Source of the DNA: Hymenobacter lapidiphilus
GTDB taxonomy: Bacteria; Bacteroidota; Bacteroidia; Cytophagales; Hymenobacteraceae
NCBI RefSeq assembly: GCF_013377885.1
Contig: NZ_JABKAU010000015.1
Location: 47,360 to 111,359 of the forward strand
Length of the DNA stretch: 64,000 nucleotides
Direction of reading: 5' to 3'
The first letter of the stretch is position 1. Each line of letters begins with the position of its first letter. Position numbers and translations under genes: made by a program. Positions 49,984-58,811 of the stretch are shown piece by piece. Under the pieces are notes generated by a model. The model ran no database searches, was not told the DNA's origin, and saw nothing but the letters and a program-made list of their open reading frames with translations.

Positions 49984-50964
49984 ATGCTCTCATTCTTGCT
50001 GCCGCTGCTGCCGCTGCTGGCCCTGCTTGCCCCCGCTGATTCGGCATCGGCGCCTCGTAGCCGCACCTTTCGCTTCGACTATACGGCTACCGTGCCTGCT
50101 GCCCCGGCTGGTACCAAGGCCGTGGAGCTATGGCTGCCCGTGCCCCACGATGATGCTTCGCAGCAGGTGCGCCAGCTGCGCATAACGGCGCCGGTTGCCT
50201 ACGATATCCAGACCGGCGAATATGGCAACCGCATCCTGCACCTGCGGGCCACGGGGGCCGAACTCAAGGGGTTTGAGGTGAAAATGAGCCTGGAAGCCAC
50301 CCGCCAGGAGCACCTAAGCCTGAGCCAGGCCGCCGGCCCGCGCCCCACTTCCGAAGCACCCGACCCCAACCTGGCCCGCTGGCTGGCTCCCGACAACCTG
50401 GTACCGCTCGACCCCAAAATCCGCCTCTGGGCTACGGAAGTTGTAGCGAAAGCCGGCGCGAAAACCGACCTCGAAAAGGCCCGCGCCATTTACGAGCACG
50501 TCGTTAGCACCGTTAGCTACGATAAAACCGGCCAGGGCTGGGGCCGGGGCGACATCTACTACGCCTGCGATGCCCGCCGCGGCAACTGCACCGACTTCCA
50601 CGCCGTGTTCATTGGCTACTGCCGGGCGCTGGGTATCCCGGCCCGCTTCAGCATTGGTTTTCCGCTGCCGGCCGAGCGCGGTGCGGCCGAAATAAAGGGC
50701 TACCACTGCTGGGCCGAGTTCTTCACAGCCGAAACCGGCTGGGTGCCCATCGATGCTTCCGAAGCCGCCAAAAACCCTGCCCGCCGCAACTACTTCTTTG
50801 GCGCCCACGACGAAAACCGCCTCGAATTTAGCCGGGGCCGCGACTTGGTCCTGACTCCGCGCCAGAAGGATCAGGCGCTCAATTACTTCATCTACCCCTA
50901 CGCCGAAGCCGATGGACAGCCATTAGCTGGCGTAAGCCACCGCTTCCGCTTTCAGGATAAGTAA
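49984..50964 (+). CDS. Exported transglutaminase-like protein
   Basis: A 326-aa exported protein (signal-like MLSFLLPLLPLLALL start). The transglutaminase-like core carries the triad Cys202 (GNCTDFHAVF), His241 (GYHCWAEFF) and Asp257 (VPIDASEAAK). The N-terminal 100 residues form a beta-sandwich (FRFDYTATVPAAPAGTKAVE), the usual partner domain. Bacterial members are mostly peptidases or cyclases, not cross-linkers. The substrate is not known. Confidence 0.88.
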   Translation: MLSFLLPLLPLLALLAPADSASAPRSRTFRFDYTATVPAAPAGTKAVELWLPVPHDDASQQVRQLRITAPVAYDIQTGEYGNRILHLRATGAELKGFEVKMSLEATRQEHLSLSQAAGPRPTSEAPDPNLARWLAPDNLVPLDPKIRLWATEVVAKAGAKTDLEKARAIYEHVVSTVSYDKTGQGWGRGDIYYACDARRGNCTDFHAVFIGYCRALGIPARFSIGFPLPAERGAAEIKGYHCWAEFFTAETGWVPIDASEAAKNPARRNYFFGAHDENRLEFSRGRDLVLTPRQKDQALNYFIYPYAEADGQPLAGVSHRFRFQDK

Positions 50965-50997
50965 GGTCTGCAGTTGTCAGCACCAACCACTAAAATC

Positions 50998-52680
50998 CTA
51001 CTGCCCGGCCAGCCCGAGCAGGGCTGTGTTGCCGGGCTCACGAATGGCGTTCAGGGCCTGCCGCATCTCGGTGTCGTCTTGGTTGAGGACGCGGAAGTAG
51101 GCGGGCTTGCCGTAGGCGTTGCGGGCAATGTAGGCCTTGAGCTGGGTGCGCAACAGCGGGGCGCAGCGGCGCAGTCCAGCCGCGTCGGCGGGGAGGCCAT
51201 TTTGCATGGCGCGCGTAGCCAGCAGCTGCAGCTGCACGTCGCTGATGCGGAATTGCTCGCCGAACTGCTCGAAGCGCAGCGCCTCCAGCTCAGCTTTATG
51301 GTCTTGGTAGTAGCTGAGGGCGAATTCGCGCACCAGGTTCAGGCTTTGCAGCTTTAGGTAGTAGCCCGATTGCGCCGAGGTATCACGCGACACGAACAGG
51401 TCGGGCATGATACCGCCGCCGCCGTACACCATCCGGCCCCGGGCCGTGCGGTAGCGCAGCGAATCGGCGAAGTGGATGCTGTCGGCGTGGAAATACTCGC
51501 CGTTGCGGGCTCGCTTCTGCAGTTCCTGTTCGTACTCGGCCAGCCCGCGGCCGTACGATTTCTGAATGCTGCGGCCCGATGGCGTGTAGTAGCGGGCAAT
51601 GGTCAGGCGCAGCTCCGAACCATCGTTGAGGGTGATGGGCTGCTGCACCAGGCCTTTGCCGAACGTGCGGCGGCCCACCAGCAGGGCCCGGTCGTGGTCC
51701 TGCAGGGCACCGGCCAGCACTTCGGAGGCCGAGGCGCTGCCTTCATCTACCAGCACTACCAGCGCACCATCTTCAAACTCGCCGGCCACCCGCGAATAGG
51801 TCTGGGTGTCGTACTGGTCGCCCTTGCCTTCGGTATACACAATTTTCTTGGTGCCCCCGATGAACTCATCGGCAATTTTGGTGGCCCGGTCGAGGTAGCC
51901 GCCGGGGTTGCCGCGCAAATCGAGCACGAGCCGCGTAAGGCCCTGGCGGCGCAAATCGCCCAAAGCAGCTTTAAACTCGTCGTAAGTACCGCTGGCGAAG
52001 CGGCTGATTTTCAGGTAGCCCGTCTCGTTGTCCACCATGTAAGCCACATCGACCGACGAATTGGGGATGCGGTTGCGCATAACGGCCACGGTGATGGCGC
52101 GGGGCAGGCCCCGGCGTAGCAGCCGCAGCTGCACCCGGCTGCCACGCGGGCCGCGCAGCTTGTCGAACAAATCCTGGGTGGTGAAGTGCACCCCTGATAC
52201 GGCCTGCCCGTCTACGGCCAGAATCCGGTCGCCGGGCTGCAGACCGGCCTGTTCGGCGGGGCCTTCGCTCAGCGGCGCCACAACCGTTACCGTGTCGCGG
52301 AACAGGTTAAACTCGACACCGATACCATCGTAATCGCTCTGCAGAAAAGAAGAAGCCTGCTGCTGCTGCTTGGCCGGAATGAACACTGAATGCGGGTCGA
52401 GGCGCTCCAGCATGCGGGTAATGGCGTAATCCGACAGCTCTTCGGCATTCACCGAGTCCACGTAGTCGCGGTCGATGTAGCTGAGGATTTCCTTGAACTT
52501 GAGGTAGCCGCGGGCCGTCAGGTCGGGGTTCTGGCTGGAAGGTCGGAAGGGGTTGGCCCCAATCAGCACGCCACAGGCCAGTACCAGGCCCAGCAGCCAG
52601 GGCTGGCGCACTTGCCACCGCCAATTGCGGGTTCCGGGCTCCGAATTGGGCCGAGGTAGCTGCTTTGGCTGAAAGGTCAT
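50998..52680 (-). CDS. C-terminal processing peptidase, S41 family (CtpA/Prc-like)
   Basis: A 560-aa periplasmic serine protease with an N-terminal membrane helix (about 28-45, PWLLGLVLACGVLIGANPF). A PDZ domain (about 140-220) reads AEQAGLQPGDRILAVDGQAV. The S41 catalytic core has GSASASEVLAGALQD (Ser about 316) and RTFGKGLVQQP (Lys about 341), a Ser-Lys dyad. Bacteroidota Prc-type proteases typically carry this order, with an alpha/beta tail of about 130 residues. Such enzymes trim C-termini of envelope proteins and can control peptidoglycan hydrolases. The partner here is not known. Confidence 0.92.
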   Translation of the reverse strand: MTFQPKQLPRPNSEPGTRNWRWQVRQPWLLGLVLACGVLIGANPFRPSSQNPDLTARGYLKFKEILSYIDRDYVDSVNAEELSDYAITRMLERLDPHSVFIPAKQQQQASSFLQSDYDGIGVEFNLFRDTVTVVAPLSEGPAEQAGLQPGDRILAVDGQAVSGVHFTTQDLFDKLRGPRGSRVQLRLLRRGLPRAITVAVMRNRIPNSSVDVAYMVDNETGYLKISRFASGTYDEFKAALGDLRRQGLTRLVLDLRGNPGGYLDRATKIADEFIGGTKKIVYTEGKGDQYDTQTYSRVAGEFEDGALVVLVDEGSASASEVLAGALQDHDRALLVGRRTFGKGLVQQPITLNDGSELRLTIARYYTPSGRSIQKSYGRGLAEYEQELQKRARNGEYFHADSIHFADSLRYRTARGRMVYGGGGIMPDLFVSRDTSAQSGYYLKLQSLNLVREFALSYYQDHKAELEALRFEQFGEQFRISDVQLQLLATRAMQNGLPADAAGLRRCAPLLRTQLKAYIARNAYGKPAYFRVLNQDDTEMRQALNAIREPGNTALLGLAGQ

Positions 52681-53021
52681 AAAGCGCTAAGCGAGTATAA
52701 GTTCAGTCAATAAACGGGCAATAGGTATGGAACGGTTCTTCAAACATATTGAAACTTTTCAAAGAATCCGGCGCATTACATAGTGGTATATCAATTTTCG
52801 AATAAGTGTCCAATATTTTATAATATTAAGTCAATAAACAGGGCTTTTTAGTTGTTTTATCCTAACAAAGAGCTATGCCAATCCCTATTCAATACAAAGG
52901 TTTTTCTATAATTATAGAACGATTCAATTTTTCGCTCAACTGCAGCTTTTGCTCGTCCGACGGCGGCGTGGAGGCCGTGGCCAACAACCAACTTCGGCCG
53001 GATGATTCGGGCGGACTGTCG
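52681..53021. other. AT-rich intergenic region
   Basis: The spacer between ctpA and ruvX is clearly AT-rich from about 52690 to 52935 (for example AATATTTTATAATATT at 52812). A 67-codon plus-strand frame at 52875-53078 has no protein features. I see no RNA gene. A divergent promoter region is likely. Confidence 0.4.
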
Positions 53022-53029
53022 TACCTTTG
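53022..53029 (+). promoter_or_regulatory. -7 box for ruvX-def
   Basis: TACCTTTG, 53 bases upstream of the ruvX ATG at 53083. Confidence 0.6.
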
Positions 53030-53082
53030 CGGAGCGGTGGCCGCTGGTTGGCGGCCCCGCGCTACACTCTTTTTTTGATGCA

Positions 53083-53493
53083 ATGGGGCGCGTGATGGCC
53101 ATTGATTACGGGCACAAACGCGTGGGACTGGCCGTTACCGACCCGCTCCAGCTGATTGCCACGCCCCTGACCACCATCCATAGCCAGGAGCTGCTGGTCT
53201 ACCTGAAAGCCTACCACGAGCGTGAGCCGCTGGCGGCGCTGGTGGTTGGAATGCCCCGCACCCTCGGCAACGAGCCCACCGATGCCACCAGTGCCGTAGT
53301 GGGCCTGATCCGGCGGCTTCGCAAGGAGTTCCCGCAGGTGCCGGTGCACGAAATCGACGAGCGGTTTACCTCGCGCATGGCCCACGCGGCCATGCTGGCC
53401 GGCGGGCTGGGTAAAAAGGACCGCCGCGACAAGGCCACCGTCGATAAGGTGGCGGCCACCATTATCCTTCAATCTTACCTCGAATCCCGATGA
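53083..53493 (+). CDS. ruvX: RuvX/YqgF family protein (Holliday junction resolvase-like, pre-16S rRNA nuclease)
   Basis: A 136-aa RNase H-fold protein; in E. coli YqgF trims 16S rRNA 5' ends. MAIDYGHKRVGLAVTD holds the first Asp, VVGMPRTLGNEP the middle element, and VHEIDERFTSRMAHAAML plus KDRRDKATVDKVAATIILQ the rest of the active site. The ATG at 53083 (MGRVMAIDYG) gives the usual length; an ATG at 53095 is an alternative. It overlaps def by four bases (ATGA), so the two are co-translated. Confidence 0.92.
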   Translation: MGRVMAIDYGHKRVGLAVTDPLQLIATPLTTIHSQELLVYLKAYHEREPLAALVVGMPRTLGNEPTDATSAVVGLIRRLRKEFPQVPVHEIDERFTSRMAHAAMLAGGLGKKDRRDKATVDKVAATIILQSYLESR

Positions 53494-54095
53494 TTTTCCC
53501 CATTGTTGCCTTCGGCGACCCGGTACTGAAAACCCTCGCCAAACCCCTGCCCGCCAACTTTCCGGCGGCCGAACTCGACCTGCTGATTGCCAACATGTAC
53601 GAAACCATGTACCACGCCCACGGCGTGGGCCTGGCGGCCCCGCAGGTGGGCAAAGGCATCCGCCTGTTCGTTATCGACTCGGCGCCCATGCTCGACGAGG
53701 ACGAGGAAGGCAACCCGATTGTGGACGAGCCCACAGCGGCTCCCGTCAAGCGCGTCTTCATCAACCCCGAAATGCTGAGCGAAACCGGCGAGCCGTGGGG
53801 TTTCGAAGAGGGCTGCCTGAGCATTCCCGGCATCCGCGAGCGGGTGATGCGCTGCCCGGTTATCCGGATGCGCTACGAGGACGAGCAGCGCCAGGTACAC
53901 GAAGAAACCTTCTCGGGCCTCACTGCCCGCGTTATTCAGCACGAGTACGACCACCTGGAGGGGGTGCTGTTCACCGATTACACCAAGGGCCTGCGCAAGC
54001 AGCTACTCAAGGGAAAGCTCGCCCGCATCAGCAAGGGCGACGTGGATGCCGACTACCGGATGCGCTTCGCCGCCCCGGCCGGTAGCCGGCGGTAG
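53490..54095 (+). CDS. def: Peptide deformylase
   Basis: Metalloenzyme that removes the N-formyl group from nascent proteins. The three motifs are present: GVGLAAPQVG (45-54), EGCLSIPG with Cys109, and HEYDHLEG with His151, Glu152 and His155. At 201 aa it is a little longer than E. coli Def (169), with an acidic loop at about 68-84 (LDEDEEGNPIVDEPT). It is coupled to ruvX by the ATGA overlap. A perfect palindrome follows 23 bases after the stop. Confidence 0.96.
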   Translation: MIFPIVAFGDPVLKTLAKPLPANFPAAELDLLIANMYETMYHAHGVGLAAPQVGKGIRLFVIDSAPMLDEDEEGNPIVDEPTAAPVKRVFINPEMLSETGEPWGFEEGCLSIPGIRERVMRCPVIRMRYEDEQRQVHEETFSGLTARVIQHEYDHLEGVLFTDYTKGLRKQLLKGKLARISKGDVDADYRMRFAAPAGSRR

Positions 54096-54117
54096 TTGGG
54101 TGTGAAGTATAACCGCC

Positions 54118-54210
54118 TGTCATCCTGAGCGCAGCGAAGGACCTGGAAAGAAGCTGACTTCCTAAGAACAATAGCTTCTTTCCAGGTCCTTCGCTGCGCT
54201 CAGGATGACA
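54118..54210. repeat. Family A palindrome, copy 8 (perfect 38-bp arms)
   Basis: Arms 54118-54155 and 54173-54210 are perfectly complementary with a 17-base loop. The core is TGTCATCCTGAGCGCAGCG then AAGGACCTGG, closely related to the copy at 55695. It lies between convergent genes (def and the membrane protein). Confidence 0.93.
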
Positions 54211-54228
54211 AGAAATTGTACCGACTAG

Positions 54229-55644
54229 CTACTTCCCCAGCCGGTATACACCTTTGGTGTTGGTGGGCTGGTAGCGGCCGAACAGGTGCGGGAGCTTGTA
54301 GCGGAGCTCGGGTAGCAGGTTGCGCTGGTCGATGAGATACTGGGGCGGGTTGGGGCCGAGGCTGCGGGCGAGCCGGAACACGGCCGCGTACTCATCGAGG
54401 TGGCCAAAATCGACCTGCGCCAGCCGCCAGTCGAGGTAGGGCGAAGCGAGGCGGTTGTGCACGTAAGGTCGCAGGCTGGGGCCGAGCACCAATAGGCGCT
54501 GGCCCTGCAGGAAGTTGGTGCGCGGGTCGGGCTGCACGGCGTAGCGGGCTTCGAGCGGCAGCTGCAGGGCGTCGTCGAGGAAGAAAACCGCCCGGTAGCG
54601 CACCAGCAGCACGGCGCCTACCAGCACCAGCAGCCCCACCTCGGGCACCCAGGCCCGTGCGGTTTTCTGCCACAGATACAGGCTGAAATAGGCCACCGGC
54701 GGCAGCAGCAGCGCCGCCGTGCCGGGCGCCACGCCGCGGCCGGCTAAGGCCATGGCGGCTGCCACCAGTACCCACACCAGCATCAACTGCCGAAATTTTA
54801 CCTGAAACACGAGGCCCGGCGGCCCCAGCAGGCTGCGCACCAGCCCCAGCGCCAGCACCACTCCCGGCAGCGCCAGCAGCCGCAACTGCACGGGCAGCGG
54901 CAGCCCATCGGTGCCGGCCACCAGGCCGCTAACGGTGGGCTGCAGATGAAACTGTATAAAACCTGGCAGTGAGCCGGTATAGAGAAAGAACGAGGCCACT
55001 ACCGCGTACGGGAACAGGAAACCGCACACGAGCAGCAGAAAGCTGCGGAACGAGTTGGCCGCGAAAATGATAACGGCAAATAGGCCCAGCAGCAGAAATA
55101 GCGCCAGCGGCAGATAGCACAGTGCCGCCGCGCCAATAAGGAAGCCGGCCCGGAACAGGCGGCGGTTATCGTAGCCCTCGCGCGAGGTGGGCAGCAGGGC
55201 GCTGAAGCCGGCAATGAGAAACGTATGGCCCAGCAGCAGGGGCGAGAAAATGTCGAGGTCGGTAGTTGCCGAACCCACCAGCAGGTACACCAGCGCCGCC
55301 AGGTAGCCGCGCTCGGGCAGCACATCGGCGCGGTTGAGCACGAAATTGAAGCGGATGGCCTGAAACGTGAGCAGCGCCAGTGCCAGCAACCGGTACAGCC
55401 ACAGCGTCCGGCTGCTCAGCAACTCCAGCAGCCCGGCCAGCGCAGCAGCCAGCGGTGCAGTGCTGTCGTACAGGTCGCGGTAGAGGCGCACGCCTTCGCC
55501 CAGCCGCTCGCCCACCAGCATGGCGCGCAGCTCGATGGGCATCAGGGGCAGGCCCCACCAGAGCAGCGGCAGCCGCAGTGCCAGAGCAAGCAGCAGCAAC
55601 AGCAGCAGGCGGGTAAGCAGGGTGCTTTTAAAAAACGTAAGCAA
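54229..55644 (-). CDS. Polytopic membrane protein, possible GT-C-like glycosyltransferase
   Basis: A 471-aa inner-membrane protein with about 11 hydrophobic helices over the first 360 residues. The first loop contains RLYRDLYDSTAPLAA, recalling the acidic first periplasmic loop of GT-C enzymes. The C-terminal 110 residues are soluble (GQRLLVLGPSLRPYVHNRL, PQYLIDQRNLLPELRYK). The start appears to be TTG, because no ATG is close. A -7-like GACCTTTG overlaps it, so the true start might be slightly downstream. The substrate is unknown. Confidence 0.65.
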   Translation of the reverse strand: MLTFFKSTLLTRLLLLLLLALALRLPLLWWGLPLMPIELRAMLVGERLGEGVRLYRDLYDSTAPLAAALAGLLELLSSRTLWLYRLLALALLTFQAIRFNFVLNRADVLPERGYLAALVYLLVGSATTDLDIFSPLLLGHTFLIAGFSALLPTSREGYDNRRLFRAGFLIGAAALCYLPLALFLLLGLFAVIIFAANSFRSFLLLVCGFLFPYAVVASFFLYTGSLPGFIQFHLQPTVSGLVAGTDGLPLPVQLRLLALPGVVLALGLVRSLLGPPGLVFQVKFRQLMLVWVLVAAAMALAGRGVAPGTAALLLPPVAYFSLYLWQKTARAWVPEVGLLVLVGAVLLVRYRAVFFLDDALQLPLEARYAVQPDPRTNFLQGQRLLVLGPSLRPYVHNRLASPYLDWRLAQVDFGHLDEYAAVFRLARSLGPNPPQYLIDQRNLLPELRYKLPHLFGRYQPTNTKGVYRLGK

Positions 55645-55694
55645 AGGTCAGGGAGGTGAAGATCCAGGGAACTACGGGACTGGGGCTGGGTAGT

Positions 55695-55817
55695 GGGCAA
55701 AGATACTGTCATCCTGAGCGCAGCGAAGGACCTTATCAGGGAAGCAATATCATGATGACAACTCTATCCAGCGTTACAAGGTCCTTCGCTGCGCTCAGGA
55801 TGACAGTATCTTTGCCC
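55695..55817. repeat. Family A palindrome, copy 9, carrying outward -7 boxes in both arms
   Basis: Arms 55695-55734 and 55778-55817 (40 bases) are perfectly complementary. The outer arm ends hold TATCTTTG: on the lower strand at 55698-55705, facing the membrane protein gene, and on the upper strand at 55807-55814, facing rbfA. The core is GTCATCCTGAGCGCAGCG then AAGGACCTT. It fills the divergent spacer. Confidence 0.93.
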
Positions 55818-55874
55818 GTTGCCCCCCTCAACCTTTTAGCCGCCCGGGTCTCCAATCCTCTAGGCCCCAATTCG

Positions 55875-55882
55875 TACCTTTG
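55875..55882 (+). promoter_or_regulatory. -7 box immediately upstream of rbfA
   Basis: TACCTTTG ends 9 bases before the rbfA ATG at 55892. Transcription from it would start at or within a few bases of the start codon, giving an almost leaderless mRNA. A second box is at 55807. Confidence 0.55.
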
Positions 55883-55891
55883 CCTATTCTT

Positions 55892-56347
55892 ATGGAAAGC
55901 AAACGACAACAAAAAGTAGCCAGCCTGCTTCAGCAGGAGCTGGCGGCCGTATTTCAGCGCGACCTGCCCCACCTGTTTCCAGGCCTGCCGCCGGGCATCA
56001 ACCTGGTGCGCGTATCGCCCGACTTGGGCGTGGCCCGGGTATACCTGAGCGTGCTCAGCATTGGTAGCGCGGCCGACAAGGCCAACCAGGGCGAGGCGCA
56101 GATGGTGCTGGTGAAGGACAACGGCAAGCCCATCCGGCAGGCGCTGGCCAAGCGCATCCGGCGCCAGCTGCGCATTGTGCCCGAGCTGGTATTTTTCCTC
56201 GACGACTCGGCCGCTTATGCTGCCCAGATGGACCGCGTGTTCGGCGACCTGGAAATTCCGGCTGCCCCCACCGAGCCCACCCCCGCCGAAAGCACCGATG
56301 CGGCTACCAGCATTGGTAAGCGCCCGCGCCTGTTTGGGGGCGAGTAA
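55892..56347 (+). CDS. rbfA: Ribosome-binding factor A
   Basis: Small KH-fold protein that matures the 30S subunit and binds the 16S 5' helix. The 151-aa sequence begins MESKRQQKVASLLQQELAAV, then INLVRVSPDLGVARVYLSVL, the characteristic VxVSPDLxxAxVYxSV motif. RIRRQLRIVPELVFFLDDSA is the conserved C-terminal part. A 40-residue Pro/Ala tail follows. I prefer the ATG at 55892 to the TTG four codons upstream, because the latter overlaps the -7 box. Confidence 0.93.
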   Translation: MESKRQQKVASLLQQELAAVFQRDLPHLFPGLPPGINLVRVSPDLGVARVYLSVLSIGSAADKANQGEAQMVLVKDNGKPIRQALAKRIRRQLRIVPELVFFLDDSAAYAAQMDRVFGDLEIPAAPTEPTPAESTDAATSIGKRPRLFGGE

Positions 56348-56365
56348 CCGAACAAAATACCGCCT

Positions 56366-56452
56366 GTCGTCCTGAGCAGCGCGAAGAACCCATGCAGAAC
56401 GAGTCGATCGACATTCGCATCTGTACAGGTTCTTCGCGCTGCTCAGGATGAC
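56366..56452. repeat. Family A palindrome, copy 10
   Basis: Arms 56366-56390 and 56428-56452 (25 bases) pair with one mismatch. The core is GTCGTCCTGAGCAGCGCGAA then GAACC. It sits between rbfA and a methyltransferase in the same direction. Confidence 0.88.
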
Positions 56453-56487
56453 CATCTTTGGCCTTCACCCACTCACCGGCTCACCCC

Positions 56488-57297
56488 TTGCATTACGACC
56501 CGATTAAAAAGTCGCTCGGCGACGTGTTCAACCGCACTCCCTGGCTGCGGCGGCTCTTTTATCATCTGCTCGATTTGCTGCTGCTGCGTACCTGGCACGT
56601 GCACCGCGAGCTGCGCGCCTGGAGCAAGGGCCGCACCCAGGAGCAGCTCACGATTCTGGACGCCGGTTCGGGCTACGGGCAGTATACCTACTGGCTGGCG
56701 GGCCAGAGCCCGAAGTGGGAAATTCTGGCCGTCGATGTGAAGGAGGAGCAGGTAGCCGATTCCAACCGCTTTTTCCGCGAGATTGGTCGCGTGAATGCCC
56801 AGTTTGCCGTGCAGGACCTGGTGCTTTACCAGCAGCCCAACACCTTCGATCTGGCCTTGTCGGTTGACGTGATGGAGCATATTCTGGAAGACGTGGAGGT
56901 GTTCAAAAACATCCATGCCTCGCTCAAAGACGGTGGCATGCTGCTCATCTCCACCCCCAGCGACCAAGGCGGCTCCGACGTGCATTCCGACGGCGAAACC
57001 AGCTTTATCGAGGAGCACGTGCGCGACGGCTACAACATCCACGAAATTCAGCAGAAGCTGCGCACGGCCGGTTTCGAGCGTATTGAGGCCCAGTACAGCT
57101 ACGGCGAGCCGGGCCAGATTTCGTGGCGCCTGAGCATGAAGTACCCGATTCAGCTGCTGGGCGCGTCGAAGTGGTTTTTTCTGCTGCTGCCTTTCTACTA
57201 CCTGGTTACCTTCCCCTTCTGCCTGCTGCTGAACTGGCTTGATGCCAGCACCAAGCACGAATCGGGCACCGGCCTCATCGTGAAGGCCTGGAAATAG
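56488..57297 (+). CDS. Class I SAM-dependent methyltransferase
   Basis: A 269-aa methyltransferase with motif I LTILDAGSGYGQYTYWL, the following acidic position ILAVDVKEEQ, and FDLALSVDVMEHI. The C-terminal part has a long hydrophobic helix (WFFLLLPFYYLVTFPFCLLL), so it may sit on the membrane and modify a lipid or quinone-like substrate. There is no ATG near the front. TTG at 56488 (MHYDPIKKSLGD) seems best; TTG at 56458 is possible. A CATCTTTG -7-like box lies at 56452. Confidence 0.82.
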   Translation: MHYDPIKKSLGDVFNRTPWLRRLFYHLLDLLLLRTWHVHRELRAWSKGRTQEQLTILDAGSGYGQYTYWLAGQSPKWEILAVDVKEEQVADSNRFFREIGRVNAQFAVQDLVLYQQPNTFDLALSVDVMEHILEDVEVFKNIHASLKDGGMLLISTPSDQGGSDVHSDGETSFIEEHVRDGYNIHEIQQKLRTAGFERIEAQYSYGEPGQISWRLSMKYPIQLLGASKWFFLLLPFYYLVTFPFCLLLNWLDASTKHESGTGLIVKAWK

Positions 57298-57384
57298 ACC
57301 TTTCCGGCTCAACGGCGTATCTTGGCTGCGGAACCCGCCGCTTTTTTACTCTCACACTCCGCCCAGCTTCGGCCCGCCCCGCAC

Positions 57385-58611
57385 GTGAACGTACCCTTGC
57401 TCATTGCCCGGCGTTATTTTCTCTCCAAGAAGAAGCGCAACATTATCAGCATCATCTCCAACATTTCAATGGTGGGGGTAGCGGTGGGCACCACGGCGCT
57501 GATTATCGTGCTCTCCGTTTTCAACGGCCTCGAAGATTTGGTGCGCAGCCTCTACGGCAAGTCCGACCCCGATTTGGTGGTGACGGCCGTGCAGGGCAAG
57601 TCGTTCGAGCTGACGGCTCCGCTGCTGGTGCGCGTGCAGCGCACGCCCGGCGTGCGCATGGTAACCGAGGTGATTGAGGACAACGCCCTGCTGCAGTACC
57701 GCGACCGGCAGATGGTGGTGAAGATGAAGGGCGTTTCGGATAACTACCAGCACCAAAGTAACATCGACTCGGCTATTGTCGACGGCAGTTCGGGCCTGCA
57801 GCGCGAGGGCCGCGACTACGCCCTGCTGGGGGCCGGCGTGCAGCACGAGCTCAGCATCGCCCTCGACAACCGTTTCGCGCCCATGCGCCTGCTGTACCCC
57901 AAGGCCGGTAAGTTCAAGGTTTCCATGGACCCCGACGCCTACTTCACCCAGAAAAATATTCTGGCTGGGGGCGTTTTCCTAATCGAGCAGCGCATCGACG
58001 ACAGCTATGTTTTTGTGCCGCTCGATTTCGCCCGCGACCTGCTCAACTATGGCACCCGCCGCACGGGGCTGGAGGTGAAGGTGAAGGACGGCCAGGACAT
58101 CGAAAGCGTGCAGAAAACGTTGCGCGAGCGGCTTGGCCCGACTTTCAAGGTGCTCAACTCCGACGAGCAGCACGTGTCGTTGCTCAAGGCCATTAAGGTG
58201 GAGAAGATGTTTGTGTTCATCACTTTCGCTTTCATTCTGCTCATTGCCAGCATCAACATCTTCTTCTCGCTCTCGATGCTGGTGATTGACAAGAAGAAGG
58301 ATATGGCCGTGCTGATGGCCATGGGGGCCGACCAGCGGACGATTCGCAACATTTTCCTGTTCGAGGGGGCCATTGTGGCCCAGGTGGGCGCCATTGTCGG
58401 GCTGGTGCTGGGCGTGGGTATCTGCTGGATTCAGCAAACGTTTCATGTGGTGAGCATGGGCATGGCCACGAGCGTGGTGGACGCGTACCCGGTGAAGATG
58501 CAGCTCTCCGATATTGTGCTCACCGGCATTGCCATCGTCTTTATCACCATCAGCGTCTCTATCCAGCCGGCCCTGAACGCCTCGCGCCTCGACGTGCGCG
58601 ACAACCTGTAG
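57385..58611 (+). CDS. LolC/LolE-type ABC transporter permease (FtsX/MacB family)
   Basis: A 408-aa inner-membrane permease. The N-terminus MNVPLLIARRYFLSKKKRNI then IISIISNISMVGVAVGTTAL is the MacB/LolC helix 1. After a 220-residue periplasmic domain come three helices (about 270-300, 320-345 and 370-395). KDMAVLMAMGADQRTIRNIF is the coupling segment that contacts the ATPase. The start is a GTG at 57385. Such proteins release lipoproteins to LolA or drive other envelope work. The ATPase partner (LolD-like) is not adjacent. Confidence 0.88.
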   Translation: MNVPLLIARRYFLSKKKRNIISIISNISMVGVAVGTTALIIVLSVFNGLEDLVRSLYGKSDPDLVVTAVQGKSFELTAPLLVRVQRTPGVRMVTEVIEDNALLQYRDRQMVVKMKGVSDNYQHQSNIDSAIVDGSSGLQREGRDYALLGAGVQHELSIALDNRFAPMRLLYPKAGKFKVSMDPDAYFTQKNILAGGVFLIEQRIDDSYVFVPLDFARDLLNYGTRRTGLEVKVKDGQDIESVQKTLRERLGPTFKVLNSDEQHVSLLKAIKVEKMFVFITFAFILLIASINIFFSLSMLVIDKKKDMAVLMAMGADQRTIRNIFLFEGAIVAQVGAIVGLVLGVGICWIQQTFHVVSMGMATSVVDAYPVKMQLSDIVLTGIAIVFITISVSIQPALNASRLDVRDNL

Positions 58612-58811
58612 GCCATCCGCCTGCGCCCCCTGCACCGCGTTTTTGATACACTCCGTGGGCAGTTGACGGAATGCTGCTGGCCGAATTTGCGCGCTAAAAC
58701 GAAAGGATACCCGCTTTTAGTATGTTTATTCAGCGGACGAACTTTCTTATTGATTAAAATTACGCTATTTAGCGGGCTGTCTTTGTTTTATTGCCCCTAT
58801 TAAGCCCGACC

